A DNA stretch of 64,000 nt from Prevotella melaninogenica. Lineage in GTDB: Bacteria > Bacteroidota > Bacteroidia > Bacteroidales > Bacteroidaceae. The notes beneath the pieces were generated by a model. That model saw only the letters and a list, made by a program, of their open reading frames with translations. It had not been told where the DNA came from and did no database searches. This document shows positions 52,043 to 59,995 of the stretch, piece after piece (positions within the stretch are counted from its first letter, which is position 1; each line of letters starts with the position of its first letter). Position numbers and translations under genes: made by a program. The stretch spans positions 1,116,001 through 1,180,000 of the forward strand of contig NZ_CP072359.1 in the NCBI RefSeq assembly GCF_018128065.1, in the 5' to 3' direction.

Positions 52043-53116
52043 ATGAAACGAATTGTACTTACCGGCGGTCCTTGTGCCGGAAAAACAACTGCACTTGTCA
52101 AGATTATTGAGCATTTCTCAAGTCTTGGCTATAAGGTGTTTATTATTCCTGAAGTACCTACGCTCTTCACGCAGGCTGGTATGGATTATCTTACGGATAA
52201 TGCTGCATTCTTCTACGAAGGTGAGAAGGCAACATTAGAGATGCAGCTTGCTTTGGAGGATAAGTTTACTTGTATGGCAGAAACCATTGATAAGCCGACG
52301 ATTATCGTTTGTGATCGTGGTACAATGGATATCTCTGCTTATATGAAACCAGAGATGTGGCAAGAGATTACGGCTGGTGTCGGTACTTCTTCTGAAGAAC
52401 TTCGTGCTCGTTACGATGCTGTCCTTCACCTTGTAAGCGCTGCTGATGGAGCAGAACAGTTCTATACAACGGCTAACAATGCTCATCGTACAGAGGGATT
52501 GGAACTTGCTCGTGAACTTGATAAGAAAGTCATTCAGGCTTGGTCAGAACATCCTCACTTGCGTGTAATCAATAATCACGAGAACTTTGATACAAAGATT
52601 AAGCGTGTACTTCAGGATATTTCTAATGTTTTGGAGATTCCACAGCAGATAGTTGAAGAGCGTAAATATATCGTTCGATTGACAGGTGAGATTCCTGATG
52701 CTATTGAAAGTGAGATTACACAGACTTACCTTACTTCAGAACCTTGCAGTGAGGTGCGCCTACGTCGCCGTACGCTGAATGGTGTTTCAGTAAATGTTCG
52801 TACAGCGAAGAAGACTTTACCGAATAATGAACAGGTTGTTACTGAGCGACAGATTGACAATAATCTCTATGAGTCATTGATGCGTCAGGCAGACCCTTAT
52901 CGTCAGTCAATCCACAAGATTCGTAAGACTTTTATTTGGCGCGGTCAGTTCTTTGAACTTGATACTTATCTGGCTCCTACCTCTAATCTTCAGATTTTAG
53001 AGACTAAGGGAATTGTAGATCATGAGGATGTAAACTTCCCTCCATTCATTGAAGTTCTTGAGGATATCACGGGTAAGACTGAATATTACAACTATAACTT
53101 AGCTTTGAAGAAATAA
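52043..53116 (+). CDS. P-loop kinase (AAA_28) fused to a CYTH-like domain, TTD14-like
   Basis: A 357-aa two-domain protein. Residues 1-190 form a P-loop nucleotide kinase-like domain: Walker A GGPCAGKTTA (8-17), VFIIPEVPTLF, and CDRGTMDISAY as the DRG motif. Residues 200-357 resemble a CYTH/triphosphate-tunnel domain: RKYIVRLTGEIPDAI, VRLRRRTLNG, TERQID, IRKTFIWRGQFFELDTYL and ILETKG, with paired charged residues lining alternate strands. The combination recalls eukaryotic TTD14. The substrate is unknown. A terminator lies only seven bases upstream of its ATG. Confidence 0.82.
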   Translation: MKRIVLTGGPCAGKTTALVKIIEHFSSLGYKVFIIPEVPTLFTQAGMDYLTDNAAFFYEGEKATLEMQLALEDKFTCMAETIDKPTIIVCDRGTMDISAYMKPEMWQEITAGVGTSSEELRARYDAVLHLVSAADGAEQFYTTANNAHRTEGLELARELDKKVIQAWSEHPHLRVINNHENFDTKIKRVLQDISNVLEIPQQIVEERKYIVRLTGEIPDAIESEITQTYLTSEPCSEVRLRRRTLNGVSVNVRTAKKTLPNNEQVVTERQIDNNLYESLMRQADPYRQSIHKIRKTFIWRGQFFELDTYLAPTSNLQILETKGIVDHEDVNFPPFIEVLEDITGKTEYYNYNLALKK

Positions 53117-53170
53117 AGTTGTAAGACTTTGAATGGCAAGGGTAGCTTTACCTCTTACATGCATATAATA

Positions 53171-53203
53171 AATGCCGTAACACTCAGTGAGCGTTACGGC
53201 ATT
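53171..53203. terminator. Bidirectional terminator between the AAA/CYTH and GH109 genes
   Basis: AATGCCGTAACACT (53171-53184) pairs with AGCGTTACGGCATT (53190-53203) with one mismatch, between convergent genes. Confidence 0.8.
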
Positions 53204-53226
53204 TGTTGTATATAGGTTTAAGAAGA

Positions 53227-54774
53227 TTACTTCTTCTTTGCAGCCTTATCTACTTTCTCCCAGTATTTCTTACCCTTTTCCTTCAGCTTGGTTGTAAAGT
53301 CCATAGCATCTGCTGTAGCCTGTGCTTCATCAGCTGGTGAAGCATAAGCGTGGTGGAAGCCCTTAACTTTGTTCCACTGTCCACGTGTGAAATCTGGCAC
53401 CTCTACAGGAATGTTACCATTGTCCATAGAGATAGAACCTAACTCTGCCAAGCAGCACCATTCTGCCAAGTCATATACATCAATATCCAATGGAAGGCCA
53501 TTCTGCAGACAGTAAACTAAACGTGAGTCCATGATAAAGTCCATACCACCGTGTCCACCAACTTCTTTTGCCTGCTTCTCGTATTTAGCAACGATAGGAC
53601 TCTCATACTTCTGTACCAATGCCTGTGCATCAACCTTTGAGAGGTAAGAATGACCAGAAAGATTGTCAGATGAAGGAGTAACACCTGAATTCTTCATCTC
53701 TTCAGATGAAAGTGCAAAGCCTTCAAAAGGATATTTGTTTGCAAAACCCTTTGTACCAGTGAGCTGATACATACGGTTATATGGCTGTGGAGTCATTACG
53801 TTATGGTGAATCTCAATAACTTTTCCGTTCTCAGTGCTGATGAGGGTTGTTGTATGATCGCCATTGCGGAATTCATTACAAGGTTCACCAGTCATTTTCT
53901 CAACCTGCTTCTTACCATTAACAGACTTTGTATCCATTGCAATGAGGGTGTTCATCTTGTCACCTCTATGGATATTCAAAACCTGTGCAATAGGACCTAA
54001 GCCATGAGTAGCATAGACATCGCCACGGAACTTCTGATTGTATTCAAGTCTCCAACCGAGCTTGTCCTGAGCATCCTTCTTCCAGTAAGCGTTCCAGAAC
54101 TGAGATAATTCGTGGCGATAAGCACCCTGAACATAAAGAACTTCACCAAAAACATTATTCTGTGCCATGTTCAATGAGTTCAACTCAAAGAAGTCATAGC
54201 AGCAGTTCTCAAGCATCATACAGTGTAGGCGCTTCTTCTCCGAGAGGTCGATAAGCTGCCATATTTCAGAAAGATTCATTGCGGCAGGAACCTCAACAGC
54301 AACGTGTTTGCCGTTATTCATTGCCTCGTATGCAACAAGGAAGTGATGCTTCCAGTCTGGAGCAATGTAAACAAGGTCGATATCCTTACGCTTGCACAAC
54401 TCCTTGTACCCATCCTCTCCTGAATAGATGTTGGCTGCTGGCATACTTGCTTTGCGCAGGTATTCCTGACACCTCTCTGCTCTGTCGCGCTCATGATCAC
54501 AAAGTGCCATCACTTGGATGCCAGGGATATGTGTCCAACGCTCTACAGCATCATGACCACGCATTCCTAATCCAACAAATGCTACGCGAACAGTCTTCAA
54601 CTTAGGTGTGGTCATATTCAACGCACTTTCCTGTCCTGCTGCACGTACTGGTACTTCTGTTACAGCTTTTCCATTGGTCACCTTGTATGGCCAATTGAAT
54701 TGAGCCAATACAGTTGATGGTAAGAGTAAGCTGCCAAGTATAAACGCAGCAGCTATTGATCTTCTGATACTCAT
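53227..54774 (-). CDS. Gfo/Idh/MocA-type glycosidase, GH109-like (alpha-N-acetylgalactosaminidase-like)
   Basis: A 515-aa exported protein (signal peptide about 1-24, ending VLAQ). The NAD-binding Rossmann motif is VRVAFVGLGMRGHD (about 62-75). KHVAVEVPAAM holds the usual Glu/Lys-type catalytic loop position, and GDVYATHGLGPIAQVLNIHRGD and GGHGGMDFIMDSRLVYCLQNGLPLDIDVYDLAEWC are landmark stretches of GH109 proteins. GH109 enzymes hydrolyse alpha-GalNAc by an NAD-dependent mechanism, which would suit mucin use. Substrate is inference. A minus-strand TATCTTTGC at 54831-54839 is the -7 box. Confidence 0.85.
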   Translation of the reverse strand: MSIRRSIAAAFILGSLLLPSTVLAQFNWPYKVTNGKAVTEVPVRAAGQESALNMTTPKLKTVRVAFVGLGMRGHDAVERWTHIPGIQVMALCDHERDRAERCQEYLRKASMPAANIYSGEDGYKELCKRKDIDLVYIAPDWKHHFLVAYEAMNNGKHVAVEVPAAMNLSEIWQLIDLSEKKRLHCMMLENCCYDFFELNSLNMAQNNVFGEVLYVQGAYRHELSQFWNAYWKKDAQDKLGWRLEYNQKFRGDVYATHGLGPIAQVLNIHRGDKMNTLIAMDTKSVNGKKQVEKMTGEPCNEFRNGDHTTTLISTENGKVIEIHHNVMTPQPYNRMYQLTGTKGFANKYPFEGFALSSEEMKNSGVTPSSDNLSGHSYLSKVDAQALVQKYESPIVAKYEKQAKEVGGHGGMDFIMDSRLVYCLQNGLPLDIDVYDLAEWCCLAELGSISMDNGNIPVEVPDFTRGQWNKVKGFHHAYASPADEAQATADAMDFTTKLKEKGKKYWEKVDKAAKKK

Positions 54775-54830
54775 TGTTTTTAGTTATTTGTTTATTGGTA
54801 AATTTTGAATTTTAATATCTGTATTTGTAG

Positions 54831-54839
54831 GCAAAGATA
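54831..54839 (-). promoter_or_regulatory. -7 box of the GH109-like gene
   Basis: The minus strand reads TATCTTTGC, 57 bases before the ATG at 54774. Confidence 0.6.
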
Positions 54840-55079
54840 CTAAAAAATATTTAAACAAAAGAAGCAAGACTTCTCCTTTTTCTTAATGATTTAGCCATGG
54901 TTTAGTAAGAGTTGACTATTCAATGTGTTATGTAATATTGACCAGTTTTGAACTTAAATCAGTTTATCTGGGTTTGATGTTGTCTGGTAAACATATCCCC
55001 GAATATGTTAATCATTAGTTTCTCACCTAATTATTATAGACAGAATAGATTTTCTCTGTCTGTTTTCTACCGATGTGTT

Positions 55080-55136
55080 GATGCTTAGCACGTGTGGTGC
55101 TGTTGATAAACACCAATGGTGCTGTTGGTAAACACT
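55080..55136. repeat. Dispersed GCAC/GTGC repeat, locus E
   Basis: GATGCTTAGCACGTGTGGTGCTG, then TTGATAAACACCAATGGTGCTG and TTGGTAAACACTT. Three units of about 22 bases each. Confidence 0.7.
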
Positions 55137-55215
55137 TATCAAACTGCAATACCTATTAATAAGAATAATTGATGTTTCGGTCTAATAAATGATTTATATT
55201 ATAATGCTTGTAAAA

Positions 55216-55253
55216 ATTAAATAAGGAACTTCTACATTAAGTAAAAGCTCCTT
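55216..55253 (-). terminator. Terminator of the nspC/DnaJ-like unit
   Basis: On the minus strand AAGGAGCTTTTAC (from 55253) pairs with GTAGAAGTTCCTT (to 55223), then a T-rich tail TATTTAATTTTT. Confidence 0.8.
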
Positions 55254-55271
55254 ATATAGTTTAATTTCTTA

Positions 55272-55967
55272 TTAACCTTCACGCCTCATCTGTTCAATCA
55301 GTTCTTTCTGATGCTCGGTGAGATGGTCTGGTAGCTTCACATTGTAAGTGATAATGAGGTCGCCGAAGGTCCCATCGCCACGGTCATAACCCTTACCACG
55401 CAGGCGCACCTTGGTTCCACCTTGTGTCAGAGGTTTTACCTTCAGTTTTATCTTCTGTCCTCCAGAGAGTTGAATAATAATTTCACCACCTAATAATGCT
55501 GTGTAAAGATCAATGCCAACATTGGCTTCCATCTGTCCAGAAGGTTGTTGCCTACGTGTTCTGCCAGTATTAAACCCTGACGTACGACGGCCACCACCAC
55601 CTCCGAAGAGGTCTTGGAAGAAGCTACTGAAGCCACCGCCTCCACTTCCAAAGCTACTGAAGTCAAAGCCACCGAATGGGTTGCCACCAGCTGGGTCGCC
55701 TTGTGGTCCACCAAAGCCACCAGCATTTTCGTAAGCATCAGCATTTCGCCACTGCTCTCCGTACTTGTCATATTTTGCTCGTTTCTCAGGGTCACCGATT
55801 ACTTCAAACGCCTCGCTCAATGCTTGGAATTTAGCTTTTGCCTTTGGGTCGTTTGGATGTAAGTCTGGATGGAACTGCTTTGCTCGCTTTCTATAGGCTG
55901 CCCGCACATCCTTTTGAGGGATGTTTCGGTCAACGCCAAGTATCTTATAATAATCTATAAATGCCAT
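55272..55967 (-). CDS. DnaJ-like co-chaperone (CbpA type, shortened)
   Basis: A 231-aa protein. The J domain is residues 4-70 (DYYKILGVDRN, HPD in QFHPDLHPND, and KFQALSEAFEVIGDPEKRAKYDKYG). A Gly/Phe-rich linker (75-135) has GFGGPQGDPAGGNPFGGFDFSSFGSGGGGF. One C-terminal substrate-binding domain follows (about 145-225, VGIDLYTALLGGEIIIQLSGGQKIKLKVKPLTQGGTKVRLRGKGY). There is no zinc-finger region, and it is shorter than E. coli CbpA (306 aa) because a second C-domain is missing. It would stimulate DnaK. Confidence 0.9.
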   Translation of the reverse strand: MAFIDYYKILGVDRNIPQKDVRAAYRKRAKQFHPDLHPNDPKAKAKFQALSEAFEVIGDPEKRAKYDKYGEQWRNADAYENAGGFGGPQGDPAGGNPFGGFDFSSFGSGGGGFSSFFQDLFGGGGGRRTSGFNTGRTRRQQPSGQMEANVGIDLYTALLGGEIIIQLSGGQKIKLKVKPLTQGGTKVRLRGKGYDRGDGTFGDLIITYNVKLPDHLTEHQKELIEQMRREG

Positions 55968-56025
55968 AATATCTCCTCTCTAATTAAAGTTTATCACCGT
56001 TCTTAGGGTAGCAAATATTGTGCCA

Positions 56026-57192
56026 TTAGTCCATTCTGTCACGATAATCCTCGTAAGTATATTCGCGTAGTACTTCGAGTTCGTTATCTGTATGGAGTAG
56101 GGCGATAGCAGGATGGCTGATACCATTGAACATATTTGTCTTGACCGTTGTGTAGTGAAGCATATCTTCAAAGATAATATTCTCGCCTACTTGCAGTGCA
56201 TGGTCAAAGGTCCATGAGCCCATCCAGTCGCCACTTAGACAACTATTTGCCCCTAAGCGGTAAGTGTATTCGCCCTTTGCAGAGCCATCTTCATCAGCAA
56301 GTTCTGCGTTACGGATGGTTGGATGGTAAGGCATTTCAAGACAGTCGGGCATGTGGCAGGTGAAACTTCCATTGAGGATAGCTGTCTTTATACCATGATC
56401 TTCTACGATATCTACCACTTGTACTACCAGTGGACCCGTCTGCCAAGCAAAGGCACTACCCGGTTCGAGGATGACTTTGAGCCATGGATAACGCTTATGG
56501 AATCCTTGTAAGAGACGTATTAATCGTGGAATATCATAATCCTTGCGCGTCATGAGGTGACCACCACCAAAGTTAATCCACTTCAGTTGAGGGAACCACT
56601 TTGCAAACTTCTCTTCTATATGTACCAATGTGCGCTCGAAGACATCGCTTCCACTTTCGCAATGACAATGAATATGGAACCCATCTACGCTCTCTGGCAG
56701 TGTTTCAGGTAGTTTGTCAGCTGATATTCCAAAGCGAGTTCCTGCTGCACAAGGGTTATAAATCAGTGTTTCAACTTCTGAGTATTCAGGATTTACACGC
56801 AGACCGAAACTCAACTTTTCGTTCTCTATCTTGGCACGTACATGATAACGCTCATATTGAGTCAATGAATTGAAGACAAGATGAGAAGAGCAACGAGCAA
56901 TGTCATCAATTTCATAATCGGTATAGCCCGGTGAAAAGGTGTGTGTGGGTGCTCCGAATTCCTCAAAGCCCAGTCGAGCTTCAAAGAGAGAGGAAGCTGT
57001 CGTAGCCTTGATATACTCACGGAAAATAGGAAACGTACGCCATAAAGCGTATGCCTTGAATGCGAGAATAATCTCAACATCAGCCTCTTTTGCCACGTGG
57101 GCAATAAGGTTAAGATTTTCTCTAAGCCTTGCCTCTTCCAGCACATACATTGGGCGAGAGAGTTCAGCGTATGTTAATGGATTTACTTTCAT
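56026..57192 (-). CDS. nspC: Carboxynorspermidine/carboxyspermidine decarboxylase
   Basis: A 388-aa PLP-dependent fold III decarboxylase for the last step of norspermidine or spermidine synthesis through the carboxy-intermediates. The PLP-Lys region is VEIILAFKAYALWRTFPIF. Other landmarks are HTFSPGYTDYEID, FGLRVNPEYSEVETLIYNPC, GFHIHCHCESGSDVFE, KWINFGGGHLMTRKDYD and ILEPGSAF. The partner dehydrogenase is not in the window. Its -7 box ends three bases before the ATG, so the transcript is probably leaderless. The DnaJ-like gene follows 58 bases on. Confidence 0.94.
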   Translation of the reverse strand: MKVNPLTYAELSRPMYVLEEARLRENLNLIAHVAKEADVEIILAFKAYALWRTFPIFREYIKATTASSLFEARLGFEEFGAPTHTFSPGYTDYEIDDIARCSSHLVFNSLTQYERYHVRAKIENEKLSFGLRVNPEYSEVETLIYNPCAAGTRFGISADKLPETLPESVDGFHIHCHCESGSDVFERTLVHIEEKFAKWFPQLKWINFGGGHLMTRKDYDIPRLIRLLQGFHKRYPWLKVILEPGSAFAWQTGPLVVQVVDIVEDHGIKTAILNGSFTCHMPDCLEMPYHPTIRNAELADEDGSAKGEYTYRLGANSCLSGDWMGSWTFDHALQVGENIIFEDMLHYTTVKTNMFNGISHPAIALLHTDNELEVLREYTYEDYRDRMD

Positions 57193-57195
57193 GGT

Positions 57196-57204
57196 GCAAA
57201 TATA
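57196..57204 (-). promoter_or_regulatory. nspC -7 box abutting the start codon
   Basis: The minus strand reads TATATTTGC, then ACC, then the ATG at 57192. No -33 element is clear at the normal distance. Confidence 0.5.
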
Positions 57205-57212
57205 AGGAAAAA

Positions 57213-57245
57213 TTTGCAGTTATGGGAAATAATCTCTACCTTTGC
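57213..57245 (+). promoter_or_regulatory. Promoter of the ThiE/TenI-like gene and prs
   Basis: TTTG at 57213-57216, 20 bases, then TACCTTTGC at 57237-57245; the ATG is at 57266. Confidence 0.75.
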
Positions 57246-57265
57246 ATTACAAATAAAGTAAAGGC

Positions 57266-57874
57266 ATGAAACTGGTCATCATGACTAAGTCCACGTATTT
57301 TGTGGAAGAAGATAAAATTTTAAGTATGCTTTTCGAGGAAGGACTTGATAGTCTACACATCTCGAAGGCAGATTCTTCCCCACTTTATTTAGAACGTCTT
57401 CTCTCACTTTTGCCATCTGAATATCATCGTAAAATCACAGTACATCAGCATTTTAATATGAAGGACGAGTTCTCTTTGGGTGGTATCCATCTGGACAACT
57501 CAAGTATTACTGTGCCTCGTGGTTATCGTGGGTCTTTGAGTAGAACTTGCAACGATGTGATGCAATTGAAGGCTATGAAAAAGCAATCGGACTATGTCTT
57601 TCTAAAGAACATTCATCAACCACGCGAACTGTCAGCTCAAGAGGAGCGTGTTCTCTCTGACCTTGAGTTGGATGAGGCTTATAAGCAGGGACTCCTTGGG
57701 CGCTATGTTTATGCAATGGGTGGTGTGACAATAGATGATATACCTATTCTGCGAGAACTTGACTTTGGTGGCGTAGTGGTAAGGAACGACCTTTGGGATA
57801 AGTTCTGTATTCATAGTGAACAGAATTTTAGTTCTATCATTAACTACTTCCGTAAATTGCGTGCCCTCTGTTAG
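57266..57874 (+). CDS. Thiamine phosphate synthase-like (TenI/ThiE superfamily) protein
   Basis: A 202-aa TIM-barrel protein. It shows LVIMTKSTYFVEEDKILSMLFEEGLDSLHISK (the ThiE/TenI opening in which R is often seen in place of SK), HQHFNMKDEFSLGGIHLDN, and YAMGGVTIDDIPILRELDFGGVVVRNDLW. Key catalytic residues of true ThiE are not clearly retained, so a TenI-like or other role is likely. The promoter precedes it and prs follows 55 bases after its stop codon, on the same strand. Confidence 0.78.
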   Translation: MKLVIMTKSTYFVEEDKILSMLFEEGLDSLHISKADSSPLYLERLLSLLPSEYHRKITVHQHFNMKDEFSLGGIHLDNSSITVPRGYRGSLSRTCNDVMQLKAMKKQSDYVFLKNIHQPRELSAQEERVLSDLELDEAYKQGLLGRYVYAMGGVTIDDIPILRELDFGGVVVRNDLWDKFCIHSEQNFSSIINYFRKLRALC

Positions 57875-57929
57875 TAGTGCAGAGACTTATAAGAGATTTA
57901 TACGTTATCAATATAAACAACTAAAAGAA

Positions 57930-58868
57930 ATGAGTGAAAATAACTCTTTTTTGGTATTCTCTGGTACACAGACGAGATACCTTGCTGAGAAAATCTGCGC
58001 CAGCCTTGGTTGTCCGCTTGGCAACTTGGTGATGACCCGATTCTCTGATGGCGAATTTGTCGTTTCCTATGAGCAGAGTATTCGTGGTAAGGATGTCTTC
58101 CTTGTACAGAGCACTTTCCCAAGTTCTGACAACCTTATGGAGCTTCTCCTGATGATTGATGCTGCTAAGCGTGCTTCTGCTCGTCAGATTATTGCTGTTA
58201 TGCCTTACTTTGGTTGGGCGCGTCAGGATCGTAAGGACAAACCACGTGTTAGCATTGGCGCAAAATTAGTGGCTGACTTGCTGAGTGTTGCAGGTATTGA
58301 CCGTCTGATGACCATGGACTTGCATGCTGACCAGATTCAAGGTTTCTTCAATGTTCCTGTTGACCATCTCTATGCCAGTGGTGTTCTTCTGCCTTACGTT
58401 CAGAGCCTTCACTTGAAAGATGTCGTTATTGCAAGTCCTGATGTTGGTGGTTCTAAGCGTGCTAATACTTACGCTAAGTATCTTGGTTGCCCACTGGTTC
58501 TTTGTAATAAGACGCGTGCACGTGCCAACGTTGTTGACACTATCCAGATTATTGGTGATGTGAAAGACAAGAACGTTATTATCGTTGATGATATGGTTGA
58601 TACAGCTGGTACAATCACTAAGGCGGCTGACGTCATGAAGGAAGCTGGAGCTAAGAGCGTACGTGCTATTGCTTCTCACTGTGTGATGAGTGGTCCTGCT
58701 ACTGAGCGTGTTGAGGCTTCTGCATTGGAAGAGTTGGTCTTCACAGATTCTATCCCATATACAGCTCGTTGTTCAAAGGTAAAGCAGATTTCAGTAGCAG
58801 ATATGTTTGCTGAGACCATTAAACGTGTGTTGAATAATGAGAGTATCTCAAGTCAGTACCTTATATAA
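57930..58868 (+). CDS. prs: Ribose-phosphate pyrophosphokinase
   Basis: I start at the ATG at 57930 (312 aa, MSENNSFLVFSGTQTRYLAEKI). The enzyme makes PRPP from ribose-5-phosphate and ATP. Landmarks are MTRFSDGEFVVSYEQSIRGKDVFLVQST, MPYFGWARQDRKDKPRVSIGAKLVADLL, MDLHADQIQGFFNVPVDHLYA, and the PRPP loop VIIVDDMVDTAGTI. Length is normal for class I Prs. An upstream start at 57816 would overlap the preceding gene and is not supported by homology. Confidence 0.97.
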   Translation: MSENNSFLVFSGTQTRYLAEKICASLGCPLGNLVMTRFSDGEFVVSYEQSIRGKDVFLVQSTFPSSDNLMELLLMIDAAKRASARQIIAVMPYFGWARQDRKDKPRVSIGAKLVADLLSVAGIDRLMTMDLHADQIQGFFNVPVDHLYASGVLLPYVQSLHLKDVVIASPDVGGSKRANTYAKYLGCPLVLCNKTRARANVVDTIQIIGDVKDKNVIIVDDMVDTAGTITKAADVMKEAGAKSVRAIASHCVMSGPATERVEASALEELVFTDSIPYTARCSKVKQISVADMFAETIKRVLNNESISSQYLI

Positions 58869-58912
58869 TAAGAAATAAAGCAAAAAATCTTTTTTGAAAA
58901 GGAGATATTATG

Positions 58913-58956
58913 AATGTTGGACCGCATATTTTTTGTGTTCCAACATTTATTTATTT
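58913..58956 (+). terminator. prs terminator
   Basis: AATGTTGGA (58913-58921) pairs with TCCAACATT (58939-58947), followed by TATTTATTTG. Confidence 0.8.
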
Positions 58957-59108
58957 GTCTTAAATCTGATAAAAGACTGCTTTTAATTTATAGGATTTAA
59001 GAATTGTGGTACTACTACTACCATCGTTATTTTCCTTTGATACTTTTTAGTATCGTCCTTGATGTATATCAATAAACGTTGTGCCCGATGAAAATAATCA
59101 TGAAAAAG

Positions 59109-59141
59109 TTTGTTTGTGCGCGCAAACAGTCGTACCTTTGC
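59109..59141 (+). promoter_or_regulatory. Consensus promoter with palindromic operator for the candidate RNA
   Basis: TTTG at 59109-59112, exactly 20 bases, then TACCTTTGC at 59133-59141. The spacer contains GTTTGTGCGCGCAAAC (59112-59127), an imperfect palindrome with a central CG, as in LacI-family operators. A bound repressor here would block RNA polymerase. Confidence 0.7.
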
Positions 59142-59147
59142 ATCGTC

Positions 59148-59399
59148 AAAAGACAAATATAGATTGTTTAGGTTAGTAATAGATTTAGGTTTTTAGTTAT
59201 TATTTTAAGGTAGAACAAAAGAGATTGTTCAGGTTAAAGTTAAATAGGTTTAGTTAAGGTAATAAGAAGATTGATTAAAGGATAACAATGATGCAAGATG
59301 ATTGGGGAACGCCGTGAGGCGCGAACCAAAAATCAAGCTCAAGTATTTCACAGAAATGTGGATGTTAAAGGGCACAGCAAATTACTCGCTGTGCCCTTT
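59148..59399 (+). ncRNA. Candidate structured RNA of about 250 nt
   Basis: The start is estimated from the promoter. The first part is A/T/G-rich with repeated AGGTTA motifs, including AGATTGTTYAGGTTA at 59161-59175 and again at 59222-59236. The second part is structured: CGCC-GTGA-GGCG (59310-59321) and CACA-GAAA-TGTG (59349-59360) are GNRA-capped hairpins, GATTGG (59300) can pair with CC/AATC (59326-59334), and AAAGGGCACAGC (59367-59378) pairs perfectly with GCTGTGCCCTTT (59388-59399). A nine-codon frame (59288-59317, MMQDDWGTP) overlaps the first hairpin. I cannot place it in a named family. Confidence 0.55.
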
Positions 59400-59403
59400 A
59401 ATA
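59367..59403 (+). terminator. 3' hairpin of the candidate RNA
   Basis: Twelve perfect pairs around CAAATTACTC-type loop sequence. The T-run is short (TTTAAT), so termination strength is uncertain. Confidence 0.6.
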
Positions 59404-59482
59404 TTGGCGCGACCAATATTAGATTGTCAAACATATCAAAGTCCAATAGCTATTCGGAATATTGTTTGCTCTCAATTGAATA

Positions 59483-59995
59483 TTATTTATCATTAATCAT
59501 ATCTTTATTCAAATGGGTGACAAATATCTGTTGCCCACCCATGCTAAATGCGACTTTATATATGCCACCAGTTTTATCCTTGCGTACGTAGGTATATGCA
59601 AACTTATTGATATTCCAACAGGTGTCTCGTTTCGCTGCAAGGTCTATACTCTGATAAAAATCCTTACTTGGAATGGTGTCAAGAACTAATGTAGCTGAAT
59701 AGTTGCCACTTGCAACTGATTCTTCATCGGCAGCTAAGCTAACAGAATCAGGAATAAAAGGTGTTGCTTTTGCTGTTTTATATTTGGGGAAGTGAATAGA
59801 GGTAATGCTGTATAAATCAATATTAAGTTTACCATTTTCAACATGTGGGGCAAAGTCCTTTGCTGCAACGGTATCTTTATCATCGCTACCTTCAATAGGT
59901 TTACTTTGATGACATGAGGCGATGACAATAATAATAAAAACAATACCGAAAACGAAAGTTGCTATAACCTTTGAAAGACTCTTTTCCTTTTCCAT
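59483..59995 (-). CDS. Lipoprotein of unknown function
   Basis: A 170-aa protein. It has a charged start, a long hydrophobic segment (residues 9-27) and a lipobox-like VIASC with Cys28. The mature part contains ITSIHFPKYKTAKATPFIPDSVSLAADEES and KDFYQSIDLAAKRDTCWNINKFAYTYVRKDKTGGIYKVAFSMGGQQIFVTHLN. I do not recognise the family. Its ATG shares one base with the stop codon of the helicase gene (TAATG), so it is coupled to that gene. Confidence 0.7.
   Translation of the reverse strand: MEKEKSLSKVIATFVFGIVFIIIVIASCHQSKPIEGSDDKDTVAAKDFAPHVENGKLNIDLYSITSIHFPKYKTAKATPFIPDSVSLAADEESVASGNYSATLVLDTIPSKDFYQSIDLAAKRDTCWNINKFAYTYVRKDKTGGIYKVAFSMGGQQIFVTHLNKDMINDK

Larger units (their letters stand above)
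54775..55271. other. Gene-free spacer between the GH109 and DnaJ-like genes
   Basis: Contains the GH109 -7 box, GCAC/GTGC repeat locus E and the DnaJ-like terminator. No supported gene. Confidence 0.7.
58869..59482. other. Gene-free spacer holding a candidate structured RNA
   Basis: About 610 bases between prs and the minus-strand lipoprotein gene. It contains the prs terminator, a consensus promoter with a palindromic operator, and the candidate RNA. No protein gene beyond a nine-codon frame. Confidence 0.7.

Noticed and set aside
57816..57929. Upstream start for prs
   Set aside because: It overlaps the preceding gene and is absent from the Prs family; the ATG at 57930 gives normal length.
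59148..59399. tmRNA, 6S RNA or SRP RNA
   Set aside because: No CCA-type acceptor end or tag frame, no large closing stem with a central bubble, and no SRP GGAA loop core; none fits.
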